Shown: positions 40,101 through 55,100 of the stretch, piece after piece | Numbering within the stretch: position 1 is the stretch's first letter | Layout: each line of letters begins with the position of its first letter | Translations under genes and position numbers: made by a program | The notes under the pieces: model-generated | Seen by the model: only the letters and a program-made list of their open reading frames with translations | Told to the model about the DNA's origin: nothing | Databases searched by the model: none | From: Sipunculus nudus | Taxonomy: Eukaryota > Annelida > Sipuncula > Golfingiida > Sipunculidae | Assembly: GCA_026874595.1 (NCBI GenBank) | Contig: CM049308.1 | Coordinates: forward strand, 17,542,001 to 17,606,000 | Direction: 5' to 3' | DNA: 64,000 nucleotides

Positions 40101-43100
40101 AAACACGAACTCCATCAGTAACTGGTCATTATCTGCCCACACACCAAAAATCAGGCCAGTATCTGCAGGCACTGCGAAAAAAAGTCTGTACATGTGTATT
40201 TGTCATGAAAATTTCTATTTTTCATGAAATTTTCTAAGTTAAGGAGCCGTAAAACTTACAAAAATAGGTCAACTGGGACAAAAATACGAACTTGATCTGT
40301 AACTGGTCATTATCTGCCCACACACCAAAAATCAGGCCAATATCTGCAGGCATTGCGAAAAAAAGTCCGTACATGTGTATTTGTCATGAAAATTTATATT
40401 TTTCATGAAATTTTCTTAGTTAAGGAGCCGTAAAACGGTCAAAAGTAGGTCAACCGGGACAAAACACGAACTCTATCTGCAACTGGTTATTATCTGCCCA
40501 TACACTAAAAATCAGACCAATATCTGCAGGCATTGCGAAAAAAAGTCTGTAAAACTGTTTTACTTTGGAATGACGGAAGGACGGAATGACAGACATGGGT
40601 AAAACCATATCCCCCATAAAAATATGATGACCAACCACCAGTCAGCAAACTGGTCTTAAACAGATCACCTGTACTGCACCTGCACCTTTCAAGACTTGCC
40701 CTAAGAAATCAGTTAATATAAACTGCCAGTATACAAACCACAACTGAAGCCAGAAATCACAAAGAGAGCTGCTACCTCTAACAATGTCTGGATCTGCAGC
40801 CAATTCGAGTCCAAAATTCTAAAGATCCAAGCTAATATGTAATCAATTATGCCATGAACCACACTAAAAAGCTTCAGAAACACAAAAAGGGAGATCAAGA
40901 TCTGCCCAAAAAATTTAATACATCTGTCCCAAAAAATAATCAACCCTTCTTTTGCCCCTTAGCTCACATTTCCAAATTCACTGAGAACTGTTTTGACTAA
41001 ATTTTGGAGGTTCCGGGACTCTCAGGTAAAAATATTGTTGCATACCATGGGAATTGTTAAGATCCCAAGGGTAATTAAGATTTTAAGCTTCCATATGAAA
41101 TCAAATTAACATTTTTTTTATTATACAATTCATAATACCAAAAACATGACATATTGCTTAGATTTACTTTATTTCACAATATTTTTATCTGTGAGATCTG
41201 CATGTGGTCAAATCTGTATACCCGTAATATAGACCGGCTTGAGGTAATAGGTGCTAGTTAGCAACTGTAAAGGGATCCCACATTGATATTAGGGAAGTTC
41301 AACCAGAAAATGCGAGTCCCCTTTCACACTGGGGTCATCACCTGAGAGCTCCAAACCAACCTAGAGCATCGCTAAAAAATGCTCCCACATTCCTGTTCAA
41401 CAGGTATACAAAAAGCAACCTCTGCAAACTTTGTTGATGGAAGGAAACACCTAAAGGTCTAAAGGTGATTAAGACCAACCTGGTCCTGAACCTGTTGTTC
41501 CTGACTGGCTGGACTGCTGTTCTCAGCATTTAAACTGGACACGGCTGCATATGTGTCCAGCACAGTGCTTTTGGCTTTACAGTACTGTAAGAACACACGC
41601 GTCTCTACATCCTGAGCTGGTGACTGGTCCTCTTCTTCCATAGGCGTGCCTAACCCTGTGAGTGATAAAAGAGGCAGAAGCAAGTCTAAAATATGATACT
41701 TCCATCTGACAGTTTTTATAATTTTAACAATCATAACATGACATAGAGATTTTGTACAATCATGAAACAGAAAATTTCCAGTGAATGAAATTTCTATGAA
41801 GTATAATATTTCATTTAAAATTCTATGCAAGTGAATTTTAAACTTCTGCTCCTGATGATCTTCCTGATAATACTATTTCTCAATTAAGGCTGAACTTGGT
41901 ATTGGTCCAAATAGCTAATTGTTTTGTGATACAAATAACAGGTTAAAAGCCTTTTGAGATTGCAGATTTATTGACATAATCAACAACAAAATGTTACCTG
42001 GTAATGGTCCTGCTACGTTTTGTCGCACTGAAGTCAGGATGTCACTCATTGTTTTCACAGACAGGTACTTGCAGTGGAACACTCTCTCTAAACCCTGAAC
42101 AAAAGGAAGCAAATGCCTGAATGTATATCTGTGCATATGACATTTTAGTTACCAAATCATTTTCCACAATCATACATTGTTCAACAAGATTGGTCTTTTA
42201 ATGTTCACATCAGCTGAGAAGAAATGTAATTCATTGCTAAATAACAACAAAAACAGCTTCAGTCTGGTTTATAACAGCTTCTTTCTGAGACTGTGACAGA
42301 GTCAAATCAGTAAACATCATCAGTAAACATCTAAAGACTCAATCAATTTTAATGTTATAGAGACCTACGTCAAAGGGTCCATGGGTGGCCTTTAACAGCA
42401 TTGAATCTGGGTTTGCTGTTTGCTGCTTGTAATATCTCTCCCCAGCCAGTATCTGGTTTACCTGCTCGCCTGCAGTAGTTCTGATTGTTTAAATATGCCA
42501 GTGTTTTATGTGCTAACTGGCTAGGCTTGTCAGGAGCTGCTATGGTTATGGACATTTCTTGTATGGAATGCATCCGATCACAGCTTACTAGGGAGATGGA
42601 AAATTGTTTTTTAAATATCTAAATTTTCCAATTTATTTTTAAATATATTTTTAAATTTAATTCTTTTTCATTTAAGCTTAATAAGTCATTTTTACAACAT
42701 AAGGCAGGTTTTGGCCAAGGCAATCTTTGAAAACATTGGGTTGACAAAACATCTGGTTCCAGCATAAAGCCCAGACCAATGGGGTTTTCTGGTAAGTACC
42801 CATGAAAGGTTAAGATAGGGGATGAAATCTTAGGGAGAAACTTCAGAAAATTATGTATGATTAATATGTTTATATGCTCAAATATCTCACCTGCTGTATC
42901 AAACTGGGTATTTTGATCTCAAATAGAATATCAAGGATTTCTTTCTTCAGCTTTTCTGAAATAAAAAGTTTGAATTTTCTGCTATTTACTGTGGTTTAAG
43001 AAACTATATAAATGTTCACATCTCATACTTTCACTTATATATTATCACAGAAACATGACACATTACAGGATCAACTCTTGCCTGGTTTAAAATTTCAGAG

Positions 43101-46100
43101 CATCTCAACAAATAACTTATTGCTCATAATGCGTGCCTGATTATACTTAGAAAAGCTCACTGCTAAAATTAAAATTTATTGCATCAACAGTATTTATGGG
43201 GTTATACCATTGACGGCCATTCCACTACACATAATCAGCTTTTGGAAGTAGTTAAGGTTAAAAACAATTTTGTGTAATACCAAGTATATGTATATATAAC
43301 AGCATTTTGCTCCTCTGACGTAAGTAAGACTACTGAGATGTGAGACTGTATTGCCCTCTTATGCACTGTAAATGTTGATGAGGATGCAATTATATTCCTC
43401 ATTACTGACAATGCCTCACAACCTACAAGTATACTATCACTTCAAATAAACCAGACATGCTTGTGTACTTTCTACCAACACCTACCATGTGAGAAGAAGA
43501 TTCCATTTTGACTCGGCATGTTTGTAAATGTCCATGCATGTCTGTTGATTTTCTGACTGCATATAAGCATGTCTCAAATGATAAGCAATTGAAGCAAGTC
43601 ATGCAAAGAAGAAGAAATGAGATACCACCGAGATGTGATTTACACTTAAGTTTGTGCATTCACATGTATTATTTAATCTTTTTTCCTAGCCTAACATTTA
43701 GATCATTGCTTGTTTACAGCATTTATAGCTGCAACAGGATGGATTACCGATGCAGTGTAAGTTTCTCCTGTGACTGAGTATGGCCTATCAGTAATACATT
43801 AATGTCTACTCAGTTGTGTGTTCACCAACAGTAGGTAGAAATCTCTGTTAAGTGAACAAAAAAGATTCTTACCTGTTTCCATGCCACTGTCTTTCAGAGT
43901 CACCTTGAGCCGCTTTAGTAAATGCATGTCTCTCACTCTCTTACTGTTCTTGTCACTGTTTATGAATATAAGATAAAAATAAAGAATTTAACATATTTAA
44001 CACTAAATACAGTGGACACTGTATGAAAGACCACCTGTGAATTAAGACCACTTTTGGCCAGTCCCGGGGGGGGGGGGGGGGGGTTGTCTTATTACACTGG
44101 ATTCACTGTTTTTATGTATGTATGTATAGCCCATTTAAATGAGGAAATAATTTTACAAAATGAATGGACAGTTATGATTTATCACCCATGCAGAACATAG
44201 CAATATGTTCAAGATGTAAGACAATACACATTCTTATCATAACAAGGCCTACAGGCCTAATGCGAACCTGTGCAAAGTTTGGGAGTATGAATGGAGGTTT
44301 ATTTTTAAAATTTAATATTGATCCTTTTAAGTTCTGCATATCTACCTTAGTCATTATGATTTCAGCAAAATGGACATTTCGGACTAGGACATTTTAAAAC
44401 TAGAATATGGGTAGTCAACAAGTGACTGTGTGTATCCGCAGAAATCAGAGTGGGACGGGTGAAGTGAGGCATGGATTAAGTGGCAAGGGGAATAGAGTGA
44501 GGTGTATTGCATATTAGCATGGATGTCTGCAGTGTAAATGGGAATGTAGGTGGTGCCACCTGTCATAAAATCGAGAAAATTGTCTAGGATGTATAAACCT
44601 GCAAAATTTCAGGTGGATAAGTCAGACCACTGCTGAGATATGAGTGATTTTATCCCAAGGCAGATGAACAGATGGACGGTGTTCGTAAGTGGTTGCAGGT
44701 GGTGCCACCAGTTTTGCTTATGATGAAGAGCTCTGTGAGATCTATAGACATGCAAAATTTTGGCCCAATCGGTCAAACGGTTCCCAAGATATTTGCTTGG
44801 ATGTCTGCAGAGTAAACATGAATGTAGGTGGCGCCACCTGTCATAAAATCAAGAAACCTGTCCAGGATGTATAAACTTGCAAAATTTCAGGTGGATAAGT
44901 CAAACCACTTCTGAGATATGAGTGATTTTATCCCAAGGCAGATGAACAGATGGACGCTGTGCATAAGTGGTTGCAGGTGACACCACAGGTTTTGCCTATG
45001 ATGAAGAGCTATGTGAGATCTATAGACATGCAAAATTTTGGCCCAATCGGTCAAACAGTTCCCGAGATATGAGCTTGGATGTCTGCAGAGTAAACGTGAA
45101 TGTAAGTGGCGCCACCTGTCATAAAATCGAGAAAGCTCTCCAGGATGTATAAACCAGCAAAATTTCAGGTGGATAAGTCAAACCACTGCTGAGATATGAG
45201 TGATATTATCCAAAGGCAGATGAACAGATGGACGCTGTGCATAGATGGCTGCAGGTGGCACCACCATTTTTAGTGTATGTTATAAAGCAATCAAAGGGCT
45301 ACATTTGTGCAAAATTTTTAGCCTGATCCGTCAAACGGTTCTCGAGATATGCGGGTTTATGTGTGGAAACAGACGCACAAATAGACGCTGGGCAGCGAGG
45401 AAAGGTCAGAGGTCAACCAAAAATGAGGGCGCAGCAGTTCACATGTGACCTGATGATAAAACCCAATTCGCTTAAAATGCAAACCAATTTTTTTCAAACA
45501 GTTGAAAGATACAGTTCCAATAATCTGGGAATTCTGCATCTAAACATTGTGTCTAGACATCTAGACGCTATGTCTAGACGTCTAGACACATTGTCTTGAC
45601 ACCCCCCCCCCAGAGTCAGGTCAGTTGCCATGGTGATGTCTGGACCCCACCTGTTTGTACTGAGTGACCTCTTGACTTGGCTGCTGAAACTCAGTATGTT
45701 GTCAAATCTGTTTTCAAATACAGAGAGCCTTTTTCAATTGGCTACAATGTTTTTTTAAAACTGTATTTACCCAATCTATTCTTATAAAACTGGCAGAACC
45801 CTACCATAGAATAATTCTTGTAAAGTTTAAATCAATCAGCTTAACAATTTCATCATAAATCAGTGTATAAGCTAGAAGAGTTTAAAATTACATTTTCGCT
45901 TGTAAAAAAACACATCAATGTAGGTGGCGCCACCAATACCTCAAAATCAGATATGACATATGTGACAAACATTCGTACAAAATTTGGTGATTATAGCTCT
46001 AGCCGTTTCTGATATTTAAATTTTAGTGTGCTTTTTTGGACAGTTGACTAAGTTCAACCTCCTGTAACTCGGCCAAAAATCTCCAAACTTGAACCATTTG

Positions 46101-49100
46101 AACAAACTTGAGAGAGATTGTTCCAGGGATCATTTCTGTTAAATATTGGACAATTTGGCAGGACAGTTTCAGAGAAGAAGATTTTTAAATGTTTTTAAGC
46201 TTTTTCTCTATAAAATCTAAATTAATGCAGATACCCAATAATAAGCTCCAGGGCACCAAGGTACACATGTGACTAATTCTTACATATAATTTGGAGCTGC
46301 TAGCTCCGACGGTTTCTGACTTACAGCCATGGACGGCGGAAAGCCAGCCCTGGACGGCGGACGGCTGACGGCGGATGGCTGACGATGGACGGACGACGCT
46401 GCACCATCACATAAGCTCACAGGTTGGCTAAAAAATATTTAGGGAAACATAATCATATTTTAGTATCATAATCATCTATAGGGAAAGATGTAATAAGTTA
46501 AAACTTCTGAATGAGTAAGGCTGTATATAATACAACATATATAAGGTGAGTTCAAACACATATAAATGGAATCCAATACTTTAACAAGCCTGAAAACATT
46601 TGTACCTGAGAGCCAAATGAAATGGTACATTTATCAGCTTTATCATTCCATCAGGGTCCACCAGGGCACACTGGTACAGCTGCAGCTTCACACCACGGCA
46701 TGTGACGTTGTTCAATCCCATCATGCCATAACCTGGACAGAGCAGACGACATGTCTTGCTGACATTAAAAGCAGCAACTCTCATGCCCTTCTGTGCTGTC
46801 CATACCTATAAACACATTAAAATGGCACAAGACATTACATTAGGTACCCCTTTTTCCCCCATGGCATAATTTAATTCTTGTAATTTCTGTAGCTGCATTA
46901 GAGGTTTTGGAATCTTGAGGTTGTGTATGACTGTTGTGGAGCTAGTGTGTGTCTCACCCTAACATTTTCTGAGATTTCCTGCATTATGGCCTGAATTTGT
47001 AACATGTTGAAAAGGCTACATTAAGATTTGATTTCTTGCAAACAATTTATAAAAATATGTCTAAACAAGAATGTATCAAATGTTCCCTTTTTGAGGTATG
47101 CATGTGACAACCTGGTATCATTAATATCAATTTCATTTGAATTTGATTCATGACTTGACAGCATATCCCCGTCAGGTTTGCACATCTATCAAAGACATTC
47201 ACCTCCAGGATGCCTCTCCGTGGAGCGTAAATGATGAGGAAGAGGGCTTGTCTGGGATGCTGATGGGCTGCCTCATGTTGCTGACTCAGCTCTTCTTTCA
47301 CTGAAACCCAGCCCACCTGGGCATCACGGTAACCTGGCAAGAAAATAGCTCAACTGAAAAGTCATTCAAAGGTCGTTTGTATCTTTTGGTCACTCAAGAT
47401 ACATGTTACTTTTGTCAGTAATAAAATTTTTTAAAGAATGTTCAACCTTAAACATTCACATGATGCAAGTTTTGTCAACCATGATTTTTTGCTGGATTAT
47501 TATCTCTAATGCCTTAGCTACAGAGGAAAACTTCTGGATTATTCCTGGACCTTTGCATAAAATATGAAACCCAGATGGCAAAATCATTATCTATCATTCT
47601 TATTGTAAGATTTTCTTCCAATATTCCTATTTGAAGAAAAAGTCAGTCACCAAGTACTGATTATGGGACAGCCTGCAGGGATGATGATAGCAGTCATTAA
47701 TAAAGGACCTCTCCATCGCTGTCTCTGTAACTGCCTGTAAATAACATAGACTGGTACCTTTCCATATTCTGACAGCCATGCCTCTGGCCAGATCTAGCAG
47801 CATGACCCGACCAAAGCTGTCCGTTGTTGCTGCCAGATTGTTGTGTGGAGCCAGCACGATGCTCTCTCCCTGCCGCCTCTTGTCAGGTAGTCCAAATCTG
47901 ATTTAAAATATACACAAATCAATACCTTCAAAAATATCATACATTTTTATAATGATGATCTACAATGAAACTTATCTGATTTGCAACATCTTTAAAAGAT
48001 TAAAAGTAGACAAAAACTTTGGTAACTAATGTTTTTGTTGAATTGATTTGATCAGTTTTTGCCAGATATTTCCAGATGTCAACAGTTTACTGAATGGATA
48101 CATCATTAAAGTATAATGGATAAAAATATGTTAATATAAAATTCATGTTATTTTGCAAATTTCACCAGACAAACATATGTGAAATACAGAAATAAAATGA
48201 TGTTTCTGGCACGCTACCATTCTAAATAGTGAAGTTAACATGAAAGGAAAATAAAACATAGTAAAGCAGATTTAGTTTTTTAAGCTAATGCTGCAAATAT
48301 TTTTTTCACAATAGCTGACCTAGATGGCAGGGTCGTAGCAGGCTCAATCTTGGGTCTTTTTTTCTCCCTCTGTTCCTCAGTGTTCTGTTTGCTGCCAAAA
48401 CCGAACCAGCCACTGCAAACACAGCATTCAGCAAATAACAATACTGTTCCTGAATTTTATAACAACACAACTACTCACTGCCCTAAACAGCTCTAAAACC
48501 AGTGAGACAAATGAGTACAAACACCCAAGACTGTTATTCTACTTCAAAGTATAAGAATATAGAAAAGGTATCAATTATAAACTGAACAAAAGTTTTACCA
48601 GTGTTGGTTTGTTTTAACTGATTTTTATGTCAATATGGTGATTTTCACAATTTGAATTTTGAGTCACACCCTCTGACTGACTATAAAGAGAATTATTCTT
48701 TTTTTTACCAAATCAAATGATGTATTTCAGAGCCATCATCTTGGGAGACCAAAATTGATTTGATTAGTTTCAGTTTTGACAGAATATAATTAAGCTTATA
48801 AAATATAAACATTAACAGTAAAAAAGACCTACTAAACATAATAGAAATGGGCAGAATTATTTTATGTTGTGTAAAAATTGACCACACAACAAATTACCTT
48901 TAAGGATCTGATGAGAAAATATAAAACTCTCACAAATTTTCAAGCCCGGAATTCTGTGTTTCAAATTCCATGACTTCCAGGTTTTTTTAAGGAACCACAA
49001 AAACCTTAACTTTATTACCACATTTGATTCAAACAGTTAAAGAAATTTATTTCTCTACTCAAATCATGTTAAAATATTAAACATTATCAACTTATTTCGG

Positions 49101-52100
49101 AACTGAATGAAAAGTTACACAAAACATGCAGGGAAGACAGTAAAACACTGAAACTCATTGTTAAACTGTTAGTATTGAAATGATACAAAAGCTTGCTTGT
49201 ATCAAGATACCAAGAGTACAGTTAATAACAGCCACTACAGCAATAAAAATACAATATATACAAGACATGTAAAAAGGTCACTGCAATTAACAAATTAATC
49301 TTTAAAATGCTCATAAAAGAACAACCAGAGAGAACAACATATGCAATACAGCTTTATCTCTCACAGAGCCACATAACTGAACACATTTTTCAATTTATGT
49401 TTCATTTAATTATCTGAATACTGTAAGGTTAATAAAGATACAACATGACCTGTACATTATTAAAGAGCACTGTGATAAAGATGTAGAGTTACTAATTTAA
49501 CATCATTTTTATTAACATAGCAAGTTTCATTTCTTCTGAATGTTACAAGCCATTTATCACTCCCTTAATTGCAAGAAGCTACAAGCAAAGATTGGTTATA
49601 TTTCTGACAAGGCTATGTTTGCATCTTTTTACCTTAAGAAAAGCACAAATTTCAATAACATAATCAAACTGCAGTGCAAACTCATCTTAAATGTCTAGAC
49701 TGCAGAGAGTGCATCGCAAAGAAAGGAAATACCTCCATTTTTTACAGGGGGGGGGGGGGGGAGAGGGGGGTGCGCAATGCCTGTAAACTTCTATGCCTAT
49801 CCATAGTTCACATCATGGCCTTACTTCTGCTCTTGTCAGCTGACATAAATGCCGAATGTATTTCTATACATATCAAGAACAGTAACATATACCACTTTCT
49901 TCTTAATTAGTTTAGCATTCATATAAACCAAGAAGAGTAGAGAGAGGATATGTTCTGAACTAAGGATGGAGCAAGTCTACAAATATCCAGCTGATTTAGA
50001 TCTATTGTGGGAATTAATATTGCTGGGTACAAATCTATTTTTTTTTGTTCAAGCTAATATGTGGCCATCATATGAAAAAGTGACATGACATCCAATTTAA
50101 CAAAACCAAATTTTCCCCACATTTCATTATAATAGAATGAGTTTACTATATTCTGTTAAAAAAAAAATCTTATCAAAATTATCCTCACAAGTTGTTCTCT
50201 GTGTAATCACAGTTAATTATGATACAATTGGTTTGGGTGTAGAAGTGCAAGTGAATTTACTGTTCAAGAATTAGCCTTTGCTTTGGTACAAGAAGAATGA
50301 ATAGAATACAGAGGTGCAAGAAAAAGCAGTCAGCATTCATGAACTCTTAAAAAAGGTTCAAGTCAAAAGGTTAGCAGGCCAAAGGAATGAGGCCAATAAA
50401 TCAAATGTTAAAGGATTTTTTGTATTAAAGAAGGAATAGATGTATTAAAGCATAATGCAGGCAGAATAGCTTCTTTATTTATTTTTTTAATTGAGGTAAT
50501 CTGGATTAAGTGCTTATATTTAATTAGCTAATGTGACACTTTTAAATTTTGTATTTGCATGATTGTTTCAGGGAATTGGTCTAGTTGCAGCCTACAAGGC
50601 ATTAATATCTGAAGGCATTCCATCCACTTCACTTCTAAATAGGTATGAAATTTTCAGGTGAAGCTCTTGAATTGTGATCAGTGTGCAGTATTTTCTATCA
50701 TCAGATATTAGGACACAAATTTAGAAAAGGCTTAACATACAGAAACTGTCTTGACATAAATATTACAAATAAGTCAATGAAAGGTACAAAGATCAAATGA
50801 GGCTTCATTAGGGAATAATTAAATATATCTTGCCTTGGTTTTGGTATTTTTGGAATACTGACATATTTCCTGCAATCAAATATGCATGTTACTTCATTTA
50901 ATTACTGAAATTTATCCTAGATTAAACATTACTTTGCCATGCAATTATTTCTGAAAAAAAAAACAACACAAAGTGAAAATGTCCAAGCAAAGATATTATT
51001 CATTCAAAGTTGTATTAACAAAACACTGCATAATTACAGTAAAAGGTACCATTATTTACCATCAGTAACATTTGGTGTTAGTTTTTTTTTTTTAACAATT
51101 CATTTTAATACTGTTTGACAGGTGCTTAAATAATACTTACATGCTACATATTCATACTAGAATGAATTTAGAATCTGTATTTTAAATCCCCCTCATTCCC
51201 TCCCTGTGAATGGTGGTTTTGTTAGTAAACTGTTGTGAGCTTTTCCGTATTAATGAGAATTTTCTCTGTTAAAGTTTATACGCCAGAGTAAGCCAACCGA
51301 AAATTTTCCCTTATTGGGCCTATTATTGCCCAAACCCGCCTCGTTCCCGTGTATCTAGGTCACACTTCCGTTTCCTGTAATTACTTTTTTCGATGGCGGA
51401 ATGAAGTGGACTGGGAGGGAGCGTTGTTTGTATTACAGAAAAGCTCACAACAGTTTACTAACAAAACCACCATTCACAGGGAGGGAATGGGGGGTTTTTA
51501 TTACGTAAACATAATTGTGAGCTGTTTCTGTATTAATGAGAATATAACAGATAAACCTTGGGGAGGGGATACCTACCTGGAACGACGGAATGAGGAGAAC
51601 ATCACAGCAGTGATGTAGCTGCTGGAGATGTCGTTGCGGGAACAGATGCAGGAGGCGAGGACGGACTGGAGAATTGTAGGACCTCACCCGCCGTAATCAC
51701 GGGGCCCAAGGAATAAAGGCCCAAAGCTTGTAATTTGACATCCTTGAGATATAAGTGGATGAATGTAGAAGGCAACTTCCAATAGCCGTCTGGACCAGTT
51801 GGTTTGGGGATATCCCCGATAAATAGCCCAATGATGTAGAAAGGGCCCTGATGTCAGGAGCTTTGACGTGAAGCTGGTCTAAGGTTGATGGAGAAGCTGA
51901 TTCATATGCCGAGATAATGGTAGCTTTTAGCCATGCACTAATGGTGATAGGGCTAATTTATTTGTTTGAAATGGTGACTTTCGTTGAAAAAACAACTTCT
52001 TGCCCCCCCCCCCTTTTAGAATGAGTAGCTTTAAGAGAGTAACGTAAAGCATGAACAGGGCAAATGTTAGCCCCATAACGGTACTGTCTCTGAGGGAGGG

Positions 52101-55100
52101 CCGGAACGTGCCAGGTTAATGGAGGATCAACGAATGACGGTTCTTCTTATAAATTCCGTAGGGAAAGGAAGGTGGCCAATGAATCGTCGGCCGCAATGTC
52201 GTGTAAATTGTGAGTCAGCCACTAGGGCATGAACCTCAGAGTGGCGACCAGCATAGGCAATAGCAAGGAGGAAACCGTTTCCCTAGACAAATGTAGAAGA
52301 TGCGCCGACCGAAGCGGTACCTAAGGGGTTCCGCGGAGGTGATGGAAGACAACGTCCAGACGCCAGGAAGAAGGGACGTAGCGAGGACAAGAAGCCCGGG
52401 CATGTACCCCCATGAAAAATCCGTCACAAATGGATGATGGAGGACACGATCGTGACTCCACGGACGGAGGACCGACAGCAGGGCGGCACGATAGCCACTA
52501 AGAGACGGTTATGATAAATGTTGATCCTGTAGAAAATAACCAAAGAATACCAAAAGCGCCGCAAGCGATGGAACTAAAGGAGATTCCTTGGACGTCCAAC
52601 CAGTGAAGAGACGTCACTGGGAGTCAGAGATGCGGTCCGAAGAACGACGACGTGGAGCCAAGGCAAGGAGAGCAACTGGACTTGAAAGGACCGGATCCTT
52701 GAGATGACCGATGAGAGTACGCATGTGCACCAAGGGTACGGCATGCTTGTGGGAATGACGGGAGATCGATCCGGAGCGGTAGAAGAAGCGGCAGACGGGA
52801 GAAAATTGAGCGCCACAGGGAAAAGCAGGGAGTCGCAGGATGAATGGGAGGATGAGGAGGAGATCCGTCTGGTCCGCACGGGACAGACGGGGTGGATACG
52901 GCTGATGAGCCGTGGCACCGGAAACGCTTAGAGAAACCGGTGAGATCAAACGGAGAGCCGGTGGAGGCGTCACCGACGTGAAAGTGCGTCTGCTAGAAGG
53001 TTCGATACTCCCGGAAGATAAGATGCTCAGACCGAGGCGCGGAGCGTGATACATAGAGGGAACAAGAGGGAGGTCTCCTGCATCAGTGAGGGAGACCAAG
53101 GACCGCCCTGCCTGTTTAAACATGCCACCACCGTGGTGGAGTCAGGCATGACGAGTATGTGACGGCCTATTAGGCGGCGGGACCAACGGGAGATCGTGCG
53201 ATGGATGGCTCGAAATTGAGGACATTGATATGAAGGAGGCGGACCGACGGGGACCAGACCCCCGAGGCGCAGAGAGCGGCCATATGGTCACCCCAACCGA
53301 GGAGAGACGTGTCTGGGAATACCGTACAATCGATCTCCTGAGAAAAAGGAACTCCCTGAAGGAGAATGGGAAGGTCAAGCCACGGACGAAGGGTCCGCCA
53401 CAGGAGAGGAAATGGGAGGACCTGGGATGAACCCAACTCAGACGTAGAAGGCAGCGAGCGTGCAGGAGAGACTGAACCGGACAGAGATATAACCGACCGA
53501 ACGGAACAAAATTGTTGGCCTAGTTGAGAGTGCCGGGAAGAGAAGCAGCGGCACGAAAATCAATACAGCAGGACGCAAGAAAGGAACGAATCTGCGTCAT
53601 GAGTGTTCGAGCAATGCGAGCGGTAGAGACACAGTCCCTGATGTAAAATCACACCCAGAAATGGGTAGGACCGGGGGGGAGTGAGCTGGGACTTCTCTGT
53701 ATTGACAAGAAAGCCAAGGTTCCTGAGTAATCGAGAACCCGGGAGCGGTGCGCCAGTAAGAAAGAGCGAGCGGCCGCATGGACAAGCCAATCGGCTAGGT
53801 GAGGAAGCACAGATATGCCCTAGGAGCAGAGGTAACGAGTGACCGTGTGAACTGTATGAATATTGAACATGCAAAAGTGCGGCGGGTTAATGACTGACTA
53901 GAGGAGCTTGGAATCGATAATCGGGCGCCCCCGGCCGTGCAGTTCCGGAACCAGCAAAAGACGAGATTGGGGTAAAACTAAACGATGGGACGTTATGCTC
54001 GCCCAAGCGGGAAAAGTGGATGCTGAGACGAACGCCAATCGGACTTAATGAGTCATTTCTGGGTCGAACCACGGCGTAAGGAACAACCGCAAAAAGGCTG
54101 TGCACGACTGTTACGGCTGGAAGAACGGGAAGACGGAGCGGGGGGCGCGACGAGCCGATGAGAGGGCCGTACTGGAAGGCTGCGACCGCGGAATGTGGTA
54201 AGAAGGGCGCAGAGCAGGAGTGGCCGATTGGGAGAGGGCCAGCCGGTTGGAACGATCCAATGCACGGTCGAAGAGGGGCCGACGTGGGTCGCCAACCAGA
54301 AGATACCCTGTAAAAGGTTGAGCGTAAAGCTCAGCCAATGCAGGCGGAGTTCGTGTTGCAAGGTACGTTATGAATGGATGCAGGCCGAGAGGCGCAGTAA
54401 AATACAAATTGTACAATACGCCAAACAACCTGTTGGTGTTCAGCACAGTCTGGGGCTGACTCTTACCAGAAAACATTTAGTGTGGTCGGATCCGTTGAGA
54501 TAGTGAGGAGGCTAGTGTAATCATTCACTATCCCTGCCACCAGACGGTCGAGCCCCTCTAAATCAGACAGTGGACGGTCGGTTATCAGGGCGGATGAAGA
54601 ACTGAAGGGATTACCATCCGCGAATGGTAATTACCATCCTGCCCAGACTCTAGACGCATGAGTGCCTAAGGAATGGCCGGATGATCCAGAAAAGGGATCA
54701 AACGATCAAAACACGACGCCCGGTACCCTCGGAAGGTCCAGAGGGTGCCGGGGGACCACGCCTTATTAGACCCCGGCAGTACCGGGAACCCGGTAGCGGT
54801 CGAGATTGCCCCTGAGACGGCGGCATGGTGGTCCCCTTTAAGTTCAACCGTATTAACGGTGAATTCCATACACACCGGCAGTGTGGAGGAAGGTGATAGA
54901 AGGTGGCCGGAATCAATTAGAAACCAGACGCCTACGCCGGGGAAGTCTGAGGCAGTAGCTGACAGAACTTAGGACCGTCATTTGGCATGTATACATTTAC
55001 TAGTTGTGGAAGGTGAAGTCATCCCGGGCTTAATGTGTGTTATGGTTATAGAACAGACTTTAATGTATACAAAACAAGTGATATAATGGTCCTAGTTGTG

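Larger units (their letters stand above)
36902..43955 (-). other. RAB3GAP2: RAB3GAP2 exons: middle region
   Basis: Seven exons: 43873-43955, 42891-42955, 41998-42094, 41480-41655, 38882-39128, 37821-37918, 36902-36998. This is the least conserved part and was placed by phase, splice sites and short matches ([40 protein letters not shown]). The exons 42891-42955 and 36902-36998 are short and easily missed; 36902-36998 supplies the expected LLL..WLS..K segment and joins G|AT to the next exon. The acidic, Ser/Glu-rich stretch in 38882-39128 is likely disordered. Confidence 0.86.

Noticed and set aside
42370-42573. 67-residue minus-strand frame between RAB3GAP2 exons
   Set aside because: Adding it would break the phase between 42891-42955 and 41998-42094, which join directly, and it has no matching family segment.
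44689-45448. Similar short frames at regular spacing on +
   Set aside because: They are the ~278-bp family A units read in one frame, not a gene family.
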